Below, in pieces: positions 39,166 through 46,947 of a stretch of 64,000 nt of DNA. Source of the DNA: Sphaerisporangium sp040685555 (GTDB taxonomy: Bacteria > Actinomycetota > Actinomycetes > Streptosporangiales > Streptosporangiaceae); the NCBI RefSeq assembly GCF_040685555.1, contig NZ_JBFBIK010000015.1, forward strand, positions 22,983 through 86,982, given 5' to 3'. Positions within the stretch are counted from its first letter, which is position 1, and each line of letters opens with the position of its first letter. The notes under the pieces are model-generated. The model saw only the letters and a list, made by a program, of their open reading frames with translations. It had not been told where the DNA came from and did not search any database. Both the position numbers and the translations under genes were made by a program.

Positions 39166-42078
39166 TCACCGGCTGGGAGTGGGCGTCGAGCGGCGCCCGC
39201 CCGTGAGCGTCGGTGAGGGCGTCGGCGGTGGCGGCGTGGTCGAGGTGCCGCCTGAGGTGTCGCCCTGGTTGACCGGGTCGCCGCCTCCGTTGTTGCAGGC
39301 GTCGTCCCAGGGAAGGCAGCCGCCTCCGTTGTCGCCGCCGCCGTTGTCCCCGCCGCCGCCGTTGTCGTTCGGCCAGCCGTTGTCGTCCGGGAAGCCCGGG
39401 TCGGTCGGCGTGGGGGTGGGCGTCGGGGTCGGCTTGGGCACGAGGTCGAGCGGCGAGCCGATGTTGGTCGGCGGCGGGAACTCCATGACCTTCTCGCCCT
39501 TCATGGCCTCGGCCATGAACGCCCGCCAGACGCGGGCCGGAACGGTGCCTCCGTCGAAGTTGTTGCCCAGGGACAGCTCGGCGCCGCTCTTGCGGTCTTC
39601 CTTGTACATGCCGACCGCCGACGACAGTTGCGGGGTGAAGCCGACGAACCAGGCTTCCTTGTTGTCGTTGTTCGTGCCGGTCTTGCCCGCGACCGGACGG
39701 TCGGGCAGGGCCGCGGCCGTACCGGTGCCGCCCTTGACCACGGACTGCAGGGCGACGATGGCATCCGCGGCCACCTCTTCGGAGATGACCTGTTTGGGCG
39801 TCTTGTCCTCGGGGATGACCTCGATCTTGTCGGGGCCGATCACCCTGATGACGGTGTGAGTCGGGTAGTGCTTGCCGGCGTTGGCGAAGATCGAATAACC
39901 GCCCGCCTGCTCCACGGGGGTCACGCCGGCGCTGCCGATGGAGAACAGGAACCGGTGGTCGTTGACGTCCTTGTCGAGGCTGTCCTTGCTCAGGCCCGCG
40001 TCCTCGGCGATGCGCTTGACGGCGTCCAGGCCGACCTCGGCGCCCATCTGGCCGAAGGCCGTGTTGATGGAGTGCTGCGTCGCGTAGATGATGTCCATCG
40101 ACGCCGGCGTCGAGTGGCCGTTGGAGATCGGCGTCGTGCCTTCGAGCTTGAGCGGCTGCTTGCCCGTCACGTAGCTCTTCAGGCTGTGGCCCGCCTCCAG
40201 CCACGCCGCCAGCACGTACGGCTTGAACGCCGACGCCGCCTGCTTGCGGGCCTGGAAGGCCTCGTTGAACTGGTCGGGATGCTTGCCCAGGTAGTCGTTG
40301 CCGCCGTAGAAGGCGACCACCCGGCCGTTGCGCGGGTCGATGGCGGCGAGGCCGGTGTGGACCTCCCTCGGGAGCCCGGCGGTGGTCTGGACGACGGCCT
40401 TCTTCGCGGCGAGCATGAGGTTCTTGTCGAAGGTGGTGTAGATCTTGTAGCCACCGGTCTCGATCTCGGAGCGCGGCAGCCCCTTGGACTCCAGCTCCTT
40501 GAGCGCCTCGGTCAGCATGTAGCCGCGCAGCCCGCCGAACGCCGAGGAATCCCTGCGGGCTTTCGGCGTCGGGAACTTCAGCGTCGTCGGAAGGCTGCCG
40601 TACTCCTTGGGGTTGAGCTTCGCCATCTGCCCGAGGACGTAGTTGAAGCGGAACTGGGTGCCGGAGTAGTTCTTCTTCTCCTCGGCGAGGTCGAAGTTGC
40701 CCGGCTGCTGGATGCGTCCGGCGAGGTAGGCGCCCTCGGCCTTGGTCAGCTTCTTGACGCCGTGACCGAAGAACTTCTGAGCGGCGGCCTGGATGCCATA
40801 GGTGTTGCGACCGAAGGGGACGGTGTTCAGGTAGTACTCGAGAACCTTCTTCTTGTCCCAGTCCTTGTCCAGCTTGATCGCGATGAAGATCTCCTTGACC
40901 TTCCTCTTGACCGCTACCTCCTGGCTGAGGCCATTGAAGTAGTTCCTCGCCATCTGCTGGGTGATCGTGGACGCGCCCTGCAGCTGTGTTCCGGTCGCGG
41001 TGCTCCAGGCCGACCGCGCGATGCCGGACAGGGAGATGCCGGGGTCGGTCCAGAACGTGTCGTTCTCGGCCGCGATCACCGCGTCCTGGACGTACTTCGG
41101 CACGTCTTCGAGCTTGACGGCCTTGCGCTCGGTGCCCAGGCGGGCCATGGCCGTGCCGTCCGCGTAGTAGAAGGTGCTGCCCTGGGCGGTGGCCGCCGCC
41201 TGGGCATCCTTTTCGCTCGGCAGCGGAGTGTTGGCGTACGCGACGGCGATCATGCCGAAGACACCGGCCGCCAGAACGGCGAAGCCGACCATCACGATCT
41301 TCCAGTTGGGGACGAACCGCCGCCAGCCCGTACGGCCGCGCGGCTCGTCGTCCTTGGCGCGCCGCCTGCCGGGGCCGTCACCGGGAGGCCGGTCGCCCGG
41401 GCCCCTGCCACCTGGACCACCTGGACCACCCGAGCCGGGACCACCTGAGCCTGGACCGCCTGAGCCTGGACCGCCGCCCGCCCTGCGGCTGCGCCTGGCG
41501 CCCATGTCGCGGCTCACGACGGTCTCGGAGCCCGAGACGTCGCGCCGGGACGTGCCCTGACCGGGCGGAGGCAGCTGCCCTATGGACTGGGTGTCCTCGA
41601 AGGCCGCCTCGGAACGCCGGCCCCGCGACTCACCCGCGGATCGGCGAGGATCGCCGCCGGCCGGGAAGGCCTCTGGGCGCGAGCGGGGATCCGGGGACCC
41701 TGAGCGGGCGCGGGGGTCCGCCGAGGCCTGGCGCGTACGCGGGTCGGCGGGTCCGGGGCGAGAGCGTGGATCGGGCGCGCCGGACCGAGAACGCGGATCA
41801 GGCGCGCCGGACCACGAGCGGGGGTCGCCCGCGCCGGTCCGGGGGTCGCCGGAGCGGCCGGGTGGCGGACCCTGCGGCGGGGCGGCACGCCACCCGGAGG
41901 CCGGGTCGGGTGCCGGTGCGGGGGGCGGTGACGGGTGTCCACCGGCGGGCGCGCCCTCTGGGGCAGAGCGACGGCGCCGCCCGGGGCGAGCGGATCCGCC
42001 GGGGCCCTCGACTTGGTCGGGGCGGCCGGTCGGCTCGGAGCCATAGCTGCTGTAACTCACGCGTCCTCGTTGGGTCAT
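39166..42078 (-). CDS. Bifunctional class A penicillin-binding protein
   Basis: The protein is 970 residues. A Pro/Arg-rich disordered N-terminus (about 1-250, with D-P-R-S-R-S-G-A-P repeats and G-S-G-G-P repeats) precedes one membrane helix (about 262-285). The GT51 glycosyltransferase shows A-A-E-N-D-T-F-W and G-A-S-T-I-T-Q-Q. The transpeptidase has S-A-F-K (SxxK), S-I-N (SxN) and K-T-G-T. A Thr-Pro/Asn-Gly-rich tail closes the protein. It builds and cross-links peptidoglycan. A shorter start at the GTG near 42060 is possible, with GAGGA upstream. Confidence 0.96.
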   Translation of the reverse strand: MTQRGRVSYSSYGSEPTGRPDQVEGPGGSARPGRRRRSAPEGAPAGGHPSPPPAPAPDPASGWRAAPPQGPPPGRSGDPRTGAGDPRSWSGAPDPRSRSGAPDPRSRPGPADPRTRQASADPRARSGSPDPRSRPEAFPAGGDPRRSAGESRGRRSEAAFEDTQSIGQLPPPGQGTSRRDVSGSETVVSRDMGARRSRRAGGGPGSGGPGSGGPGSGGPGGPGGRGPGDRPPGDGPGRRRAKDDEPRGRTGWRRFVPNWKIVMVGFAVLAAGVFGMIAVAYANTPLPSEKDAQAAATAQGSTFYYADGTAMARLGTERKAVKLEDVPKYVQDAVIAAENDTFWTDPGISLSGIARSAWSTATGTQLQGASTITQQMARNYFNGLSQEVAVKRKVKEIFIAIKLDKDWDKKKVLEYYLNTVPFGRNTYGIQAAAQKFFGHGVKKLTKAEGAYLAGRIQQPGNFDLAEEKKNYSGTQFRFNYVLGQMAKLNPKEYGSLPTTLKFPTPKARRDSSAFGGLRGYMLTEALKELESKGLPRSEIETGGYKIYTTFDKNLMLAAKKAVVQTTAGLPREVHTGLAAIDPRNGRVVAFYGGNDYLGKHPDQFNEAFQARKQAASAFKPYVLAAWLEAGHSLKSYVTGKQPLKLEGTTPISNGHSTPASMDIIYATQHSINTAFGQMGAEVGLDAVKRIAEDAGLSKDSLDKDVNDHRFLFSIGSAGVTPVEQAGGYSIFANAGKHYPTHTVIRVIGPDKIEVIPEDKTPKQVISEEVAADAIVALQSVVKGGTGTAAALPDRPVAGKTGTNNDNKEAWFVGFTPQLSSAVGMYKEDRKSGAELSLGNNFDGGTVPARVWRAFMAEAMKGEKVMEFPPPTNIGSPLDLVPKPTPTPTPTPTDPGFPDDNGWPNDNGGGGDNGGGDNGGGCLPWDDACNNGGGDPVNQGDTSGGTSTTPPPPTPSPTLTGGRRSTPTPSR

Positions 42079-42163
42079 CTGGCGATCTGGAGGGTCTTCG
42101 ACGTCTGTCAGCGGCAGGCGGGGAGGCGTGCCTCCTGAGCTGGGGAGCTCGACTGCGCTGGAC

Positions 42164-42571
42164 CTACGTCTCCGCGGTCTGTCCGTCTTTGCCGGAGTTG
42201 CCCGGTGGCCCGCCGTTGCCTAGGACGAAGGAAACCGTCAGGTGATTCCATGAACAACCTTGGCAGACCTCAACAACGTAGACCCGGAATTCCTCGTATT
42301 CATGGGCCATCTGAACAAGGTCTGACGTGGCTTTTACACGACCTGCGCTGCGGCCAAGCTGGTCGCCGTACACATATGTGACATGGGTCACGTTCCGGTA
42401 CTCACAAATTGGGCAGACGCGCTGCGTGGGCTCACCGTGATATCTGGCCGCACGTAGAAGGTAGGGATGAGCGTCGCACACGTCACTCCTGGCCGCGCGA
42501 CCCGAGCGGAGCGACTGGACGGTCGCCCGCTTCGCAAGGCCGTAGTCCACGACCCCTCGCTGTGACCACAT
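42164..42571 (-). CDS. DUF5318 domain-containing protein
   Basis: The protein is 135 residues. M-W-S-Q-R-G-V-V-D-Y-G-L-A-K-R-A-T at the start and two zinc-ribbon Cys pairs (C-P-I-C-E-Y and C-Q-G-C-S-W) match DUF5318, a soluble actinobacterial family often upstream of a PBP gene. The ATG at 42571 has TAGTCT seven bases before it, no ribosome binding site, and is probably leaderless. It is divergent from padR and about 85 bp upstream of the PBP gene. No function is established. Confidence 0.85.
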   Translation of the reverse strand: MWSQRGVVDYGLAKRATVQSLRSGRAARSDVCDAHPYLLRAARYHGEPTQRVCPICEYRNVTHVTYVYGDQLGRSAGRVKATSDLVQMAHEYEEFRVYVVEVCQGCSWNHLTVSFVLGNGGPPGNSGKDGQTAET

Positions 42572-42628
42572 GGGCGCCAGACTACGACTTTTTTGGCTAT
42601 TCCGCCCAACCGCTTGAGCTTTTGCTGA

Positions 42629-42681
42629 TTGCACACTATGCCGACGCGACGTATCCTCTGGATGTATCGGCTCGATACATC
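42629..42681 (+). promoter_or_regulatory. Promoter with overlapping palindromic operator upstream of padR
   Basis: TTGCAC (42629-42634) and TATCCT (42652-42657) are separated by 17 bp, an ideal -35/-10 pair. The predicted transcription start (~42664) lies within GATGTATCG-GCT-CGATACATC (42661-42681), a perfect 9-bp inverted repeat resembling PadR operators (ATGTAT-ATACAT). Repression of padR-ino1 by PadR itself is the straightforward reading. Confidence 0.7.
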
Positions 42682-42716
42682 GGCAGAACACATCGATGCG
42701 GGAGGGGGCGGTTCCA

Positions 42717-43373
42717 GTGGCGGTCAGCAGAGGCGGAGTCCTGGAACTGGCCGTGCTCGGCTCGCTTCACGAGACCCCTTTGCACGGCTATGAGCTGCGG
42801 AAACGGCTCAACGCCCTGCTCGGCATGTTTCGCGCGTTCTCCTACGGCTCGCTCTATCCGTGCCTTCGGCAGCTGCTGGCCGACGGCCTCATCGCGGAGG
42901 AGCAGCCGGACGACCGCGGCCCATGCACCACGACGCAGAGCCCGCGCGACACCTCTCTGCCGCTCACCGGCCGACGGTCGAAGATCGTCTACATGCTGAC
43001 GGCCGAGGGCAAGGAGCGCCTTCACGAGCTGCTCACCCAGGCGGGGCCTTCCTCCTGGGAAGACGAGAGCTTCGGCGTTCATTTCGCGTTTTTCCGCCAC
43101 ACAGAGGCCGAGGTACGGCTGCGCATCCTCGAAGGCCGCAGAAGCCGCTTGGAAGAGCGACTCGACGGGGTTCGCACCGCTCTGGCCCGCACGCGTGAGC
43201 GGCTGGACAGTTACACCCTGGAATTACAGCGCCACGGTTTGGAATCAGTCGAGCGTGAAGTGCGCTGGCTGAACGAGCTGATCGATACCGAACGTGCGCA
43301 AGCCGTCCGGCCAAAAACGGACAGGGCGGAGGCGCAGGACGCCGAGCCCGTTCCTGATAAGACAAATGAGTAA
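42717..43373 (+). CDS. PadR family transcriptional regulator
   Basis: The protein is 218 residues. The winged helix (L-E-L-A-V-L-G-S-L-H-E-T-P-L-H-G-Y-E-L-R-K-R-L, then S-Y-G-S-L-Y-P-C-L-R-Q-L) is interrupted by about 22 extra residues (G-P-C-T-T-T-Q-S-P-R-D-T) before K-I-V-Y-M-L-T-A-E-G-K. A coiled C-terminal Vir-type dimerisation domain follows, then an acidic tail. The GTG at 42717 has GGGAGGGG nine bases upstream. It precedes ino1 by 13 bp, so the two are co-transcribed; PadR probably regulates inositol synthesis. Confidence 0.92.
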   Translation: MAVSRGGVLELAVLGSLHETPLHGYELRKRLNALLGMFRAFSYGSLYPCLRQLLADGLIAEEQPDDRGPCTTTQSPRDTSLPLTGRRSKIVYMLTAEGKERLHELLTQAGPSSWEDESFGVHFAFFRHTEAEVRLRILEGRRSRLEERLDGVRTALARTRERLDSYTLELQRHGLESVEREVRWLNELIDTERAQAVRPKTDRAEAQDAEPVPDKTNE

Positions 43374-43386
43374 AGGAGCGAGTGCG

Positions 43387-44466
43387 ATGGGTTCCGTGCG
43401 CGTAGCCATCGTCGGAGTCGGCAACTGTGCCGCGGCGCTGGTGCAGGGCGTGCAGTTCTACAAGGACGCCGACCCCGCCAGCCGGGTGCCGGGCCTGATG
43501 CACGTCCAGTTCGGCGACTACCACGTCGGTGACGTGGAGTTCGTCGCGGCGTTCGACGTCGACGCCAAGAAGGTCGGCCGCGACCTGTCCGAGGCGATCG
43601 TGGCCTCGGAGAACAACACGATCAAGATCTGCGACGTGCCGCCGACCGGCGTCACCGTGCAGCGTGGCCCGACCTACGACGGTCTCGGCGAGTACTACCG
43701 CGAGATGATCGAGGAGTCCGACGAGACTCCGGCCGACGTGGTCGCGGTGCTCAAGGAGGCCCGGGTCGACGTCCTGGTGTCCTACCTTCCCGTGGGTTCG
43801 GAGGAGGCCGACCGCTTCTACGCCCAGTGCGCCATCGACGCGGGCGTCGCCTTCGTCAACGCGCTTCCGGTCTTCATCGCCTCCGACCCGGTCTGGGCGA
43901 AGAAGTTCACCGACGCCGGCGTCCCGATCGTGGGCGACGACATCAAGTCGCAGGTCGGCGCGACCATCACCCACCGGGTCATGGCCAAGCTCTTCGAGGA
44001 CCGCGGGGTCGAGCTGCTGCGCACGTACCAGCTCAACTTCGGTGGCAACATGGACTTCATGAACATGCTGGAGCGCAAGCGCCTCCAGTCGAAGAAGATC
44101 TCCAAGACGCAGTCCGTCACGTCGCAGATCCCGCACGAGATGGCGAAGGCCGACGTCCACATCGGCCCGTCGGACCACGTGCCGTGGCTGGACGACCGCA
44201 AGTGGGCCTATGTCCGCCTTGAGGGCAGGTCCTTCGGGGACACCCCGCTGAACCTCGAGTACAAGCTGGAGGTCTGGGACTCCCCCAACTCCGCCGGCGT
44301 CATCATCGACGCGGTGCGTGCCGCCAAGATCGCCATGGACCGCGGCATCGGTGGTCCGATCCTGTCGGCTTCGTCCTACTTCATGAAGTCGCCGCCGGAG
44401 CAGTACTCCGACGACGACGCCCGCGAGTCCGTCGAAAAGTTCATCCGCGGCGAGATCGAGCGCTGA
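43387..44466 (+). CDS. ino1: Inositol-3-phosphate synthase
   Basis: The protein is 359 residues. It converts glucose-6-phosphate to myo-inositol-3-phosphate with NAD, the source of phosphatidylinositol and mycothiol in actinobacteria. V-A-I-V-G-V-G-N-C-A-A-A-L is the NAD-binding loop; N-F-G-G-N-M-D-F-M-N-M, S-K-K-I-S-K-T-Q-S-V and D-D-I-K-S-Q-V-G-A-T carry active-site residues. The ATG at 43387 has GGAG eight bases upstream; an earlier ATG at 43366 overlapping padR is less likely. A terminator follows. Confidence 0.97.
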   Translation: MGSVRVAIVGVGNCAAALVQGVQFYKDADPASRVPGLMHVQFGDYHVGDVEFVAAFDVDAKKVGRDLSEAIVASENNTIKICDVPPTGVTVQRGPTYDGLGEYYREMIEESDETPADVVAVLKEARVDVLVSYLPVGSEEADRFYAQCAIDAGVAFVNALPVFIASDPVWAKKFTDAGVPIVGDDIKSQVGATITHRVMAKLFEDRGVELLRTYQLNFGGNMDFMNMLERKRLQSKKISKTQSVTSQIPHEMAKADVHIGPSDHVPWLDDRKWAYVRLEGRSFGDTPLNLEYKLEVWDSPNSAGVIIDAVRAAKIAMDRGIGGPILSASSYFMKSPPEQYSDDDARESVEKFIRGEIER

Positions 44467-44539
44467 CACGCCCGGGGAGCGACCAACGGCGACCGTGCGC
44501 GAGCACCGGGCGCGGGGCCGCCGCCGACATATGTGATGA

Positions 44540-44572
44540 GGAAGCGTCCGGAATCATCCGGGCGCTTCCTTG
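44540..44572 (+). terminator. Terminator after ino1
   Basis: GGAAGCG-TCCGG pairs with CCGG-GCGCTTCC, followed by TTGTGT, in the 118-bp gap to idi. Confidence 0.75.
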
Positions 44573-44584
44573 TGTATGGACTCC

Positions 44585-45175
44585 CTAACGGGGACTCCTC
44601 GCCGCCGGAGGCAGGTCCGCAGGGTCGGCGGCCTCCCAGGTGGACGGGTCGGCGCCGAGAGCGGTGAGGAGCGGCACCTGCTCACCGCACCAAGGGGAGA
44701 TCGCGAGCAGGCCGCTCATGACGTCGTTGGTGAATTCCTTCCAGGGCATCCACCGGGTCTCCCCCACCTCGTCCGGGTTGGGCCGCGGATCGCCGGAGAC
44801 AATGGCCCGGTAGACCGGGCACATCTCGTGCTCCACCGTGCCGTCCTGCATCACCGCGCGGTACGCGAAGGCGGGGAGCATCAGTTCGAGGCTGTCGGCG
44901 GTGAGGCCGAGCTCGTACGAGAGCCTGCGGACGACCGCCTCCACGGGAGGCTCGCCCGGCAACGGGTGCCCGCAGCAGCTGTTGGTCCACACCCCCGGCC
45001 AGGTGCGCTTGTGAGACGCGCGCCGGGTCAGCAGGACCCTTCCCTCGTCGTCGAAGACATAGCAGGAGAACGCCAGGTGCAGGGGCGTGTCGGCGCCGTG
45101 CACCACGGACTTGGGAGCGGTGCCGATGGCCTCGCCTTCGGCGTTCACGAGCACGACCTGTTCGTCATTGGTCAC
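44585..45175 (-). CDS. idi: Isopentenyl-diphosphate delta-isomerase (type I)
   Basis: The protein is 196 residues. It interconverts IPP and DMAPP for isoprenoids. W-T-N-S-C-C-G-H-P-L-P-G-E carries the active-site Cys and metal-binding His/Glu; G-E-T-R-W-M-P supplies the second Glu region. The Nudix-like fold and length match the family. The GTG at 45175 has TACCCT seven bases before it and no ribosome binding site, so it is probably leaderless. It is divergent from the MFS gene across 294 bp. Confidence 0.95.
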   Translation of the reverse strand: MTNDEQVVLVNAEGEAIGTAPKSVVHGADTPLHLAFSCYVFDDEGRVLLTRRASHKRTWPGVWTNSCCGHPLPGEPPVEAVVRRLSYELGLTADSLELMLPAFAYRAVMQDGTVEHEMCPVYRAIVSGDPRPNPDEVGETRWMPWKEFTNDVMSGLLAISPWCGEQVPLLTALGADPSTWEAADPADLPPAARSPR

Positions 45176-45469
45176 TCGATCGAGGGTACGTGATCATGTC
45201 TAGTGCGGCCATGTGCCCGCCTCGCCGTGGGGACCGTTTGCCGGACACGCGTCATCCCCGGGTGTGGAAACGTCCTCCCAGGTGGACCAAGCGTCTACCT
45301 TGGGCAACGCCGAAAGGAACACGGCCCGACCAATGACGTGGTAAGCGACCAGACCGCCTCGAAAGCGGCTATCCACCGCGACCAGCCAGAGCGGCGCGCG
45401 TTCTCCCCCTAGCCATATCGGGGATGTTCCCGATGTGGCGTTCCACACAGGGCCAGTAGGCTGGCCCGC
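45176..45469. promoter_or_regulatory. Divergent promoter region of idi and the MFS gene
   Basis: This region holds the -10 boxes TACCCT (45188-45183, minus strand) and TAGGCT (45457-45462, plus strand), each 7 nt before a start codon. ATCGGG-GATGTT-CCCGAT (45417-45434) is a perfect inverted repeat ending at the -35 position of the MFS promoter. No gene is supported inside. Confidence 0.5.
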
Positions 45470-46768
45470 GTGACCTACGTCTCCGACCTTCGTGCCGTCC
45501 TTCGAGGCCGGGACTTCAGACGTCTGTTCGCCACCCGCCTGGTCTCGCAGTTCTCCGACGGTGTCTTCCAGTTCGCTGTGGCGGGCTACGCCTTCTTCAT
45601 GCCCGAGAAGCAGACCAGCGCGGCCGAAGCGGCTGTCGCGTTCGCGGTTCTCCTGCTTCCCTACTCCATCCTCGGCCCGTTCGCCGGGGTGTTCATCGAC
45701 CGCTGGTCGCGCCGCCAGATCCTGGTGATCGCGCCGATCGTCCGGGGCGTCCTGCTGATCCTCGCCGCCATGCTGGTGGCGCTGAACGCGCCCGACTGGT
45801 GCTTCTACGGCGCCGCCCTCGCGGTGCTCGGGGTCAACCGCTTCTTCCTGTCGGCTCTCGGCGCCGCGCTGCCCCACGTGGTGGACGGAGAACGCCTGCT
45901 GCTGGCGAACGCCGTCACCCCGACGTCCGGCACGGTCATCACGTTCGTCGGAGCCGGCATGGGATACGTGCTCCGCCTCGCCTTCGGCGCCGAGCACAGC
46001 GGTACGGCCATGCTGCTGGTCGTCTCGGGCGTGGTGTTCGGCCTGAGCGCGCTGATCGCCTCCACCATGCACAGGTCCCTGCTCGGCCCCTCGTACAACC
46101 CGAACCGGCCGCAGGCCCGCGAGGCCGTCCGCAACGTGATCAGCGGCATGATCGACGGCGCCCGTCACATCGTGCACCTGCGGGCCCCGGCCGCCGCGCT
46201 GGCGAGCATGGCCGCCCACCGATTCCTCTACGGCATGTTCATCGTCATGACCGTGATGCTCTACCGGTTCTACTTCACCACGAACGTCGAGGCCGGCCTC
46301 AGCCACATCACGGGGGTGCTCGCCACCTCGGGCCTCGGCTTCTTCGTGGCCGCGCTGATCACCCCGTGGGCCACCCAGCGCTTCCGCCCCGAGGCGTGGA
46401 TCCCGATCATGCTTGTGCTGTCGGGCGTGCTTGAGCTGCTGCTCTGCCTGCCGTTCCAGCAGATCGGGTTCCTCGCGGCGGGCTTCGTCCTCGGCGTGAC
46501 CGGGCAGAGCGTGAAGATCTGCACCGACACGATCGTGCAGCGTGACGTCGAGGACGCCTATCTCGGCCGGGTGTTCTCGATCTACGACATGCTCTTCAAC
46601 GGGATGTTCGTGCTGGCGGCCGTCGTCGTGGCACTGATCCTCCCGGCCAACGGCAAGTCGTACGTCGTGCTGCTGATCGCCTCCGTGGGCTACGTCCTCA
46701 GCGCCCTCGGCTACCGCCTGATCGCCGGAAAGACCACTCCCCTCACCCCCCAGGAAGTCGCCCAGTAG
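45470..46768 (+). CDS. MFS transporter
   Basis: The protein is 432 residues with 12 predicted transmembrane helices. The loop 2-3 signature is degenerate but recognisable (F-I-D-R-W-S-R-R-Q-I-L). It begins T-Y-V-S-D-L-R-A-V-L-R-G-R-D-F-R-R-L-F-A-T-R, as in the enterobactin-exporter/Tet-like subgroup of actinobacterial MFS proteins. Substrate unknown, export likely. The GTG at 45470 has TAGGCT seven bases before it (leaderless). An inverted repeat sits at its -35. Confidence 0.9.
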   Translation: MTYVSDLRAVLRGRDFRRLFATRLVSQFSDGVFQFAVAGYAFFMPEKQTSAAEAAVAFAVLLLPYSILGPFAGVFIDRWSRRQILVIAPIVRGVLLILAAMLVALNAPDWCFYGAALAVLGVNRFFLSALGAALPHVVDGERLLLANAVTPTSGTVITFVGAGMGYVLRLAFGAEHSGTAMLLVVSGVVFGLSALIASTMHRSLLGPSYNPNRPQAREAVRNVISGMIDGARHIVHLRAPAAALASMAAHRFLYGMFIVMTVMLYRFYFTTNVEAGLSHITGVLATSGLGFFVAALITPWATQRFRPEAWIPIMLVLSGVLELLLCLPFQQIGFLAAGFVLGVTGQSVKICTDTIVQRDVEDAYLGRVFSIYDMLFNGMFVLAAVVVALILPANGKSYVVLLIASVGYVLSALGYRLIAGKTTPLTPQEVAQ

Positions 46769-46808
46769 CCGCACAGCCCGCGCCCGGCGACCCGCCACGG
46801 CGGCCCGT

Positions 46809-46947
46809 CTCGCCAAGGCATCAAAGCACCTCCGATGATGGGGCTGGCCGGGCAACGTGGCCGCGATGGTCATCCCTCTCGCCAGAGGCACGAAAGCACC
46901 TCTGGCGATGTGGCTAGGCGGGCAGTGTGGCCGCGACGGCGGTCATC
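46809..46947. repeat. Imperfect tandem duplication of the bioA 3' end
   Basis: The segment 46809-46874 and the segment 46878-46947 align over about 66-70 bp (CTCGCC, CAAAGCACCT/GAAAGCACCT, GGCGGGCAGTGTGGCCGCGA/GGCCGGGCAACGTGGCCGCGA, GTCATC) at roughly 80% identity by eye. The second copy contains the last codons of bioA; the first lies downstream of it. Confidence 0.7.

Noticed and set aside
45203..45412. 69-codon open frame between idi and the MFS gene
   Set aside because: No ribosome binding site, no recognisable composition, and it overlaps the regulatory region; best seen as chance.
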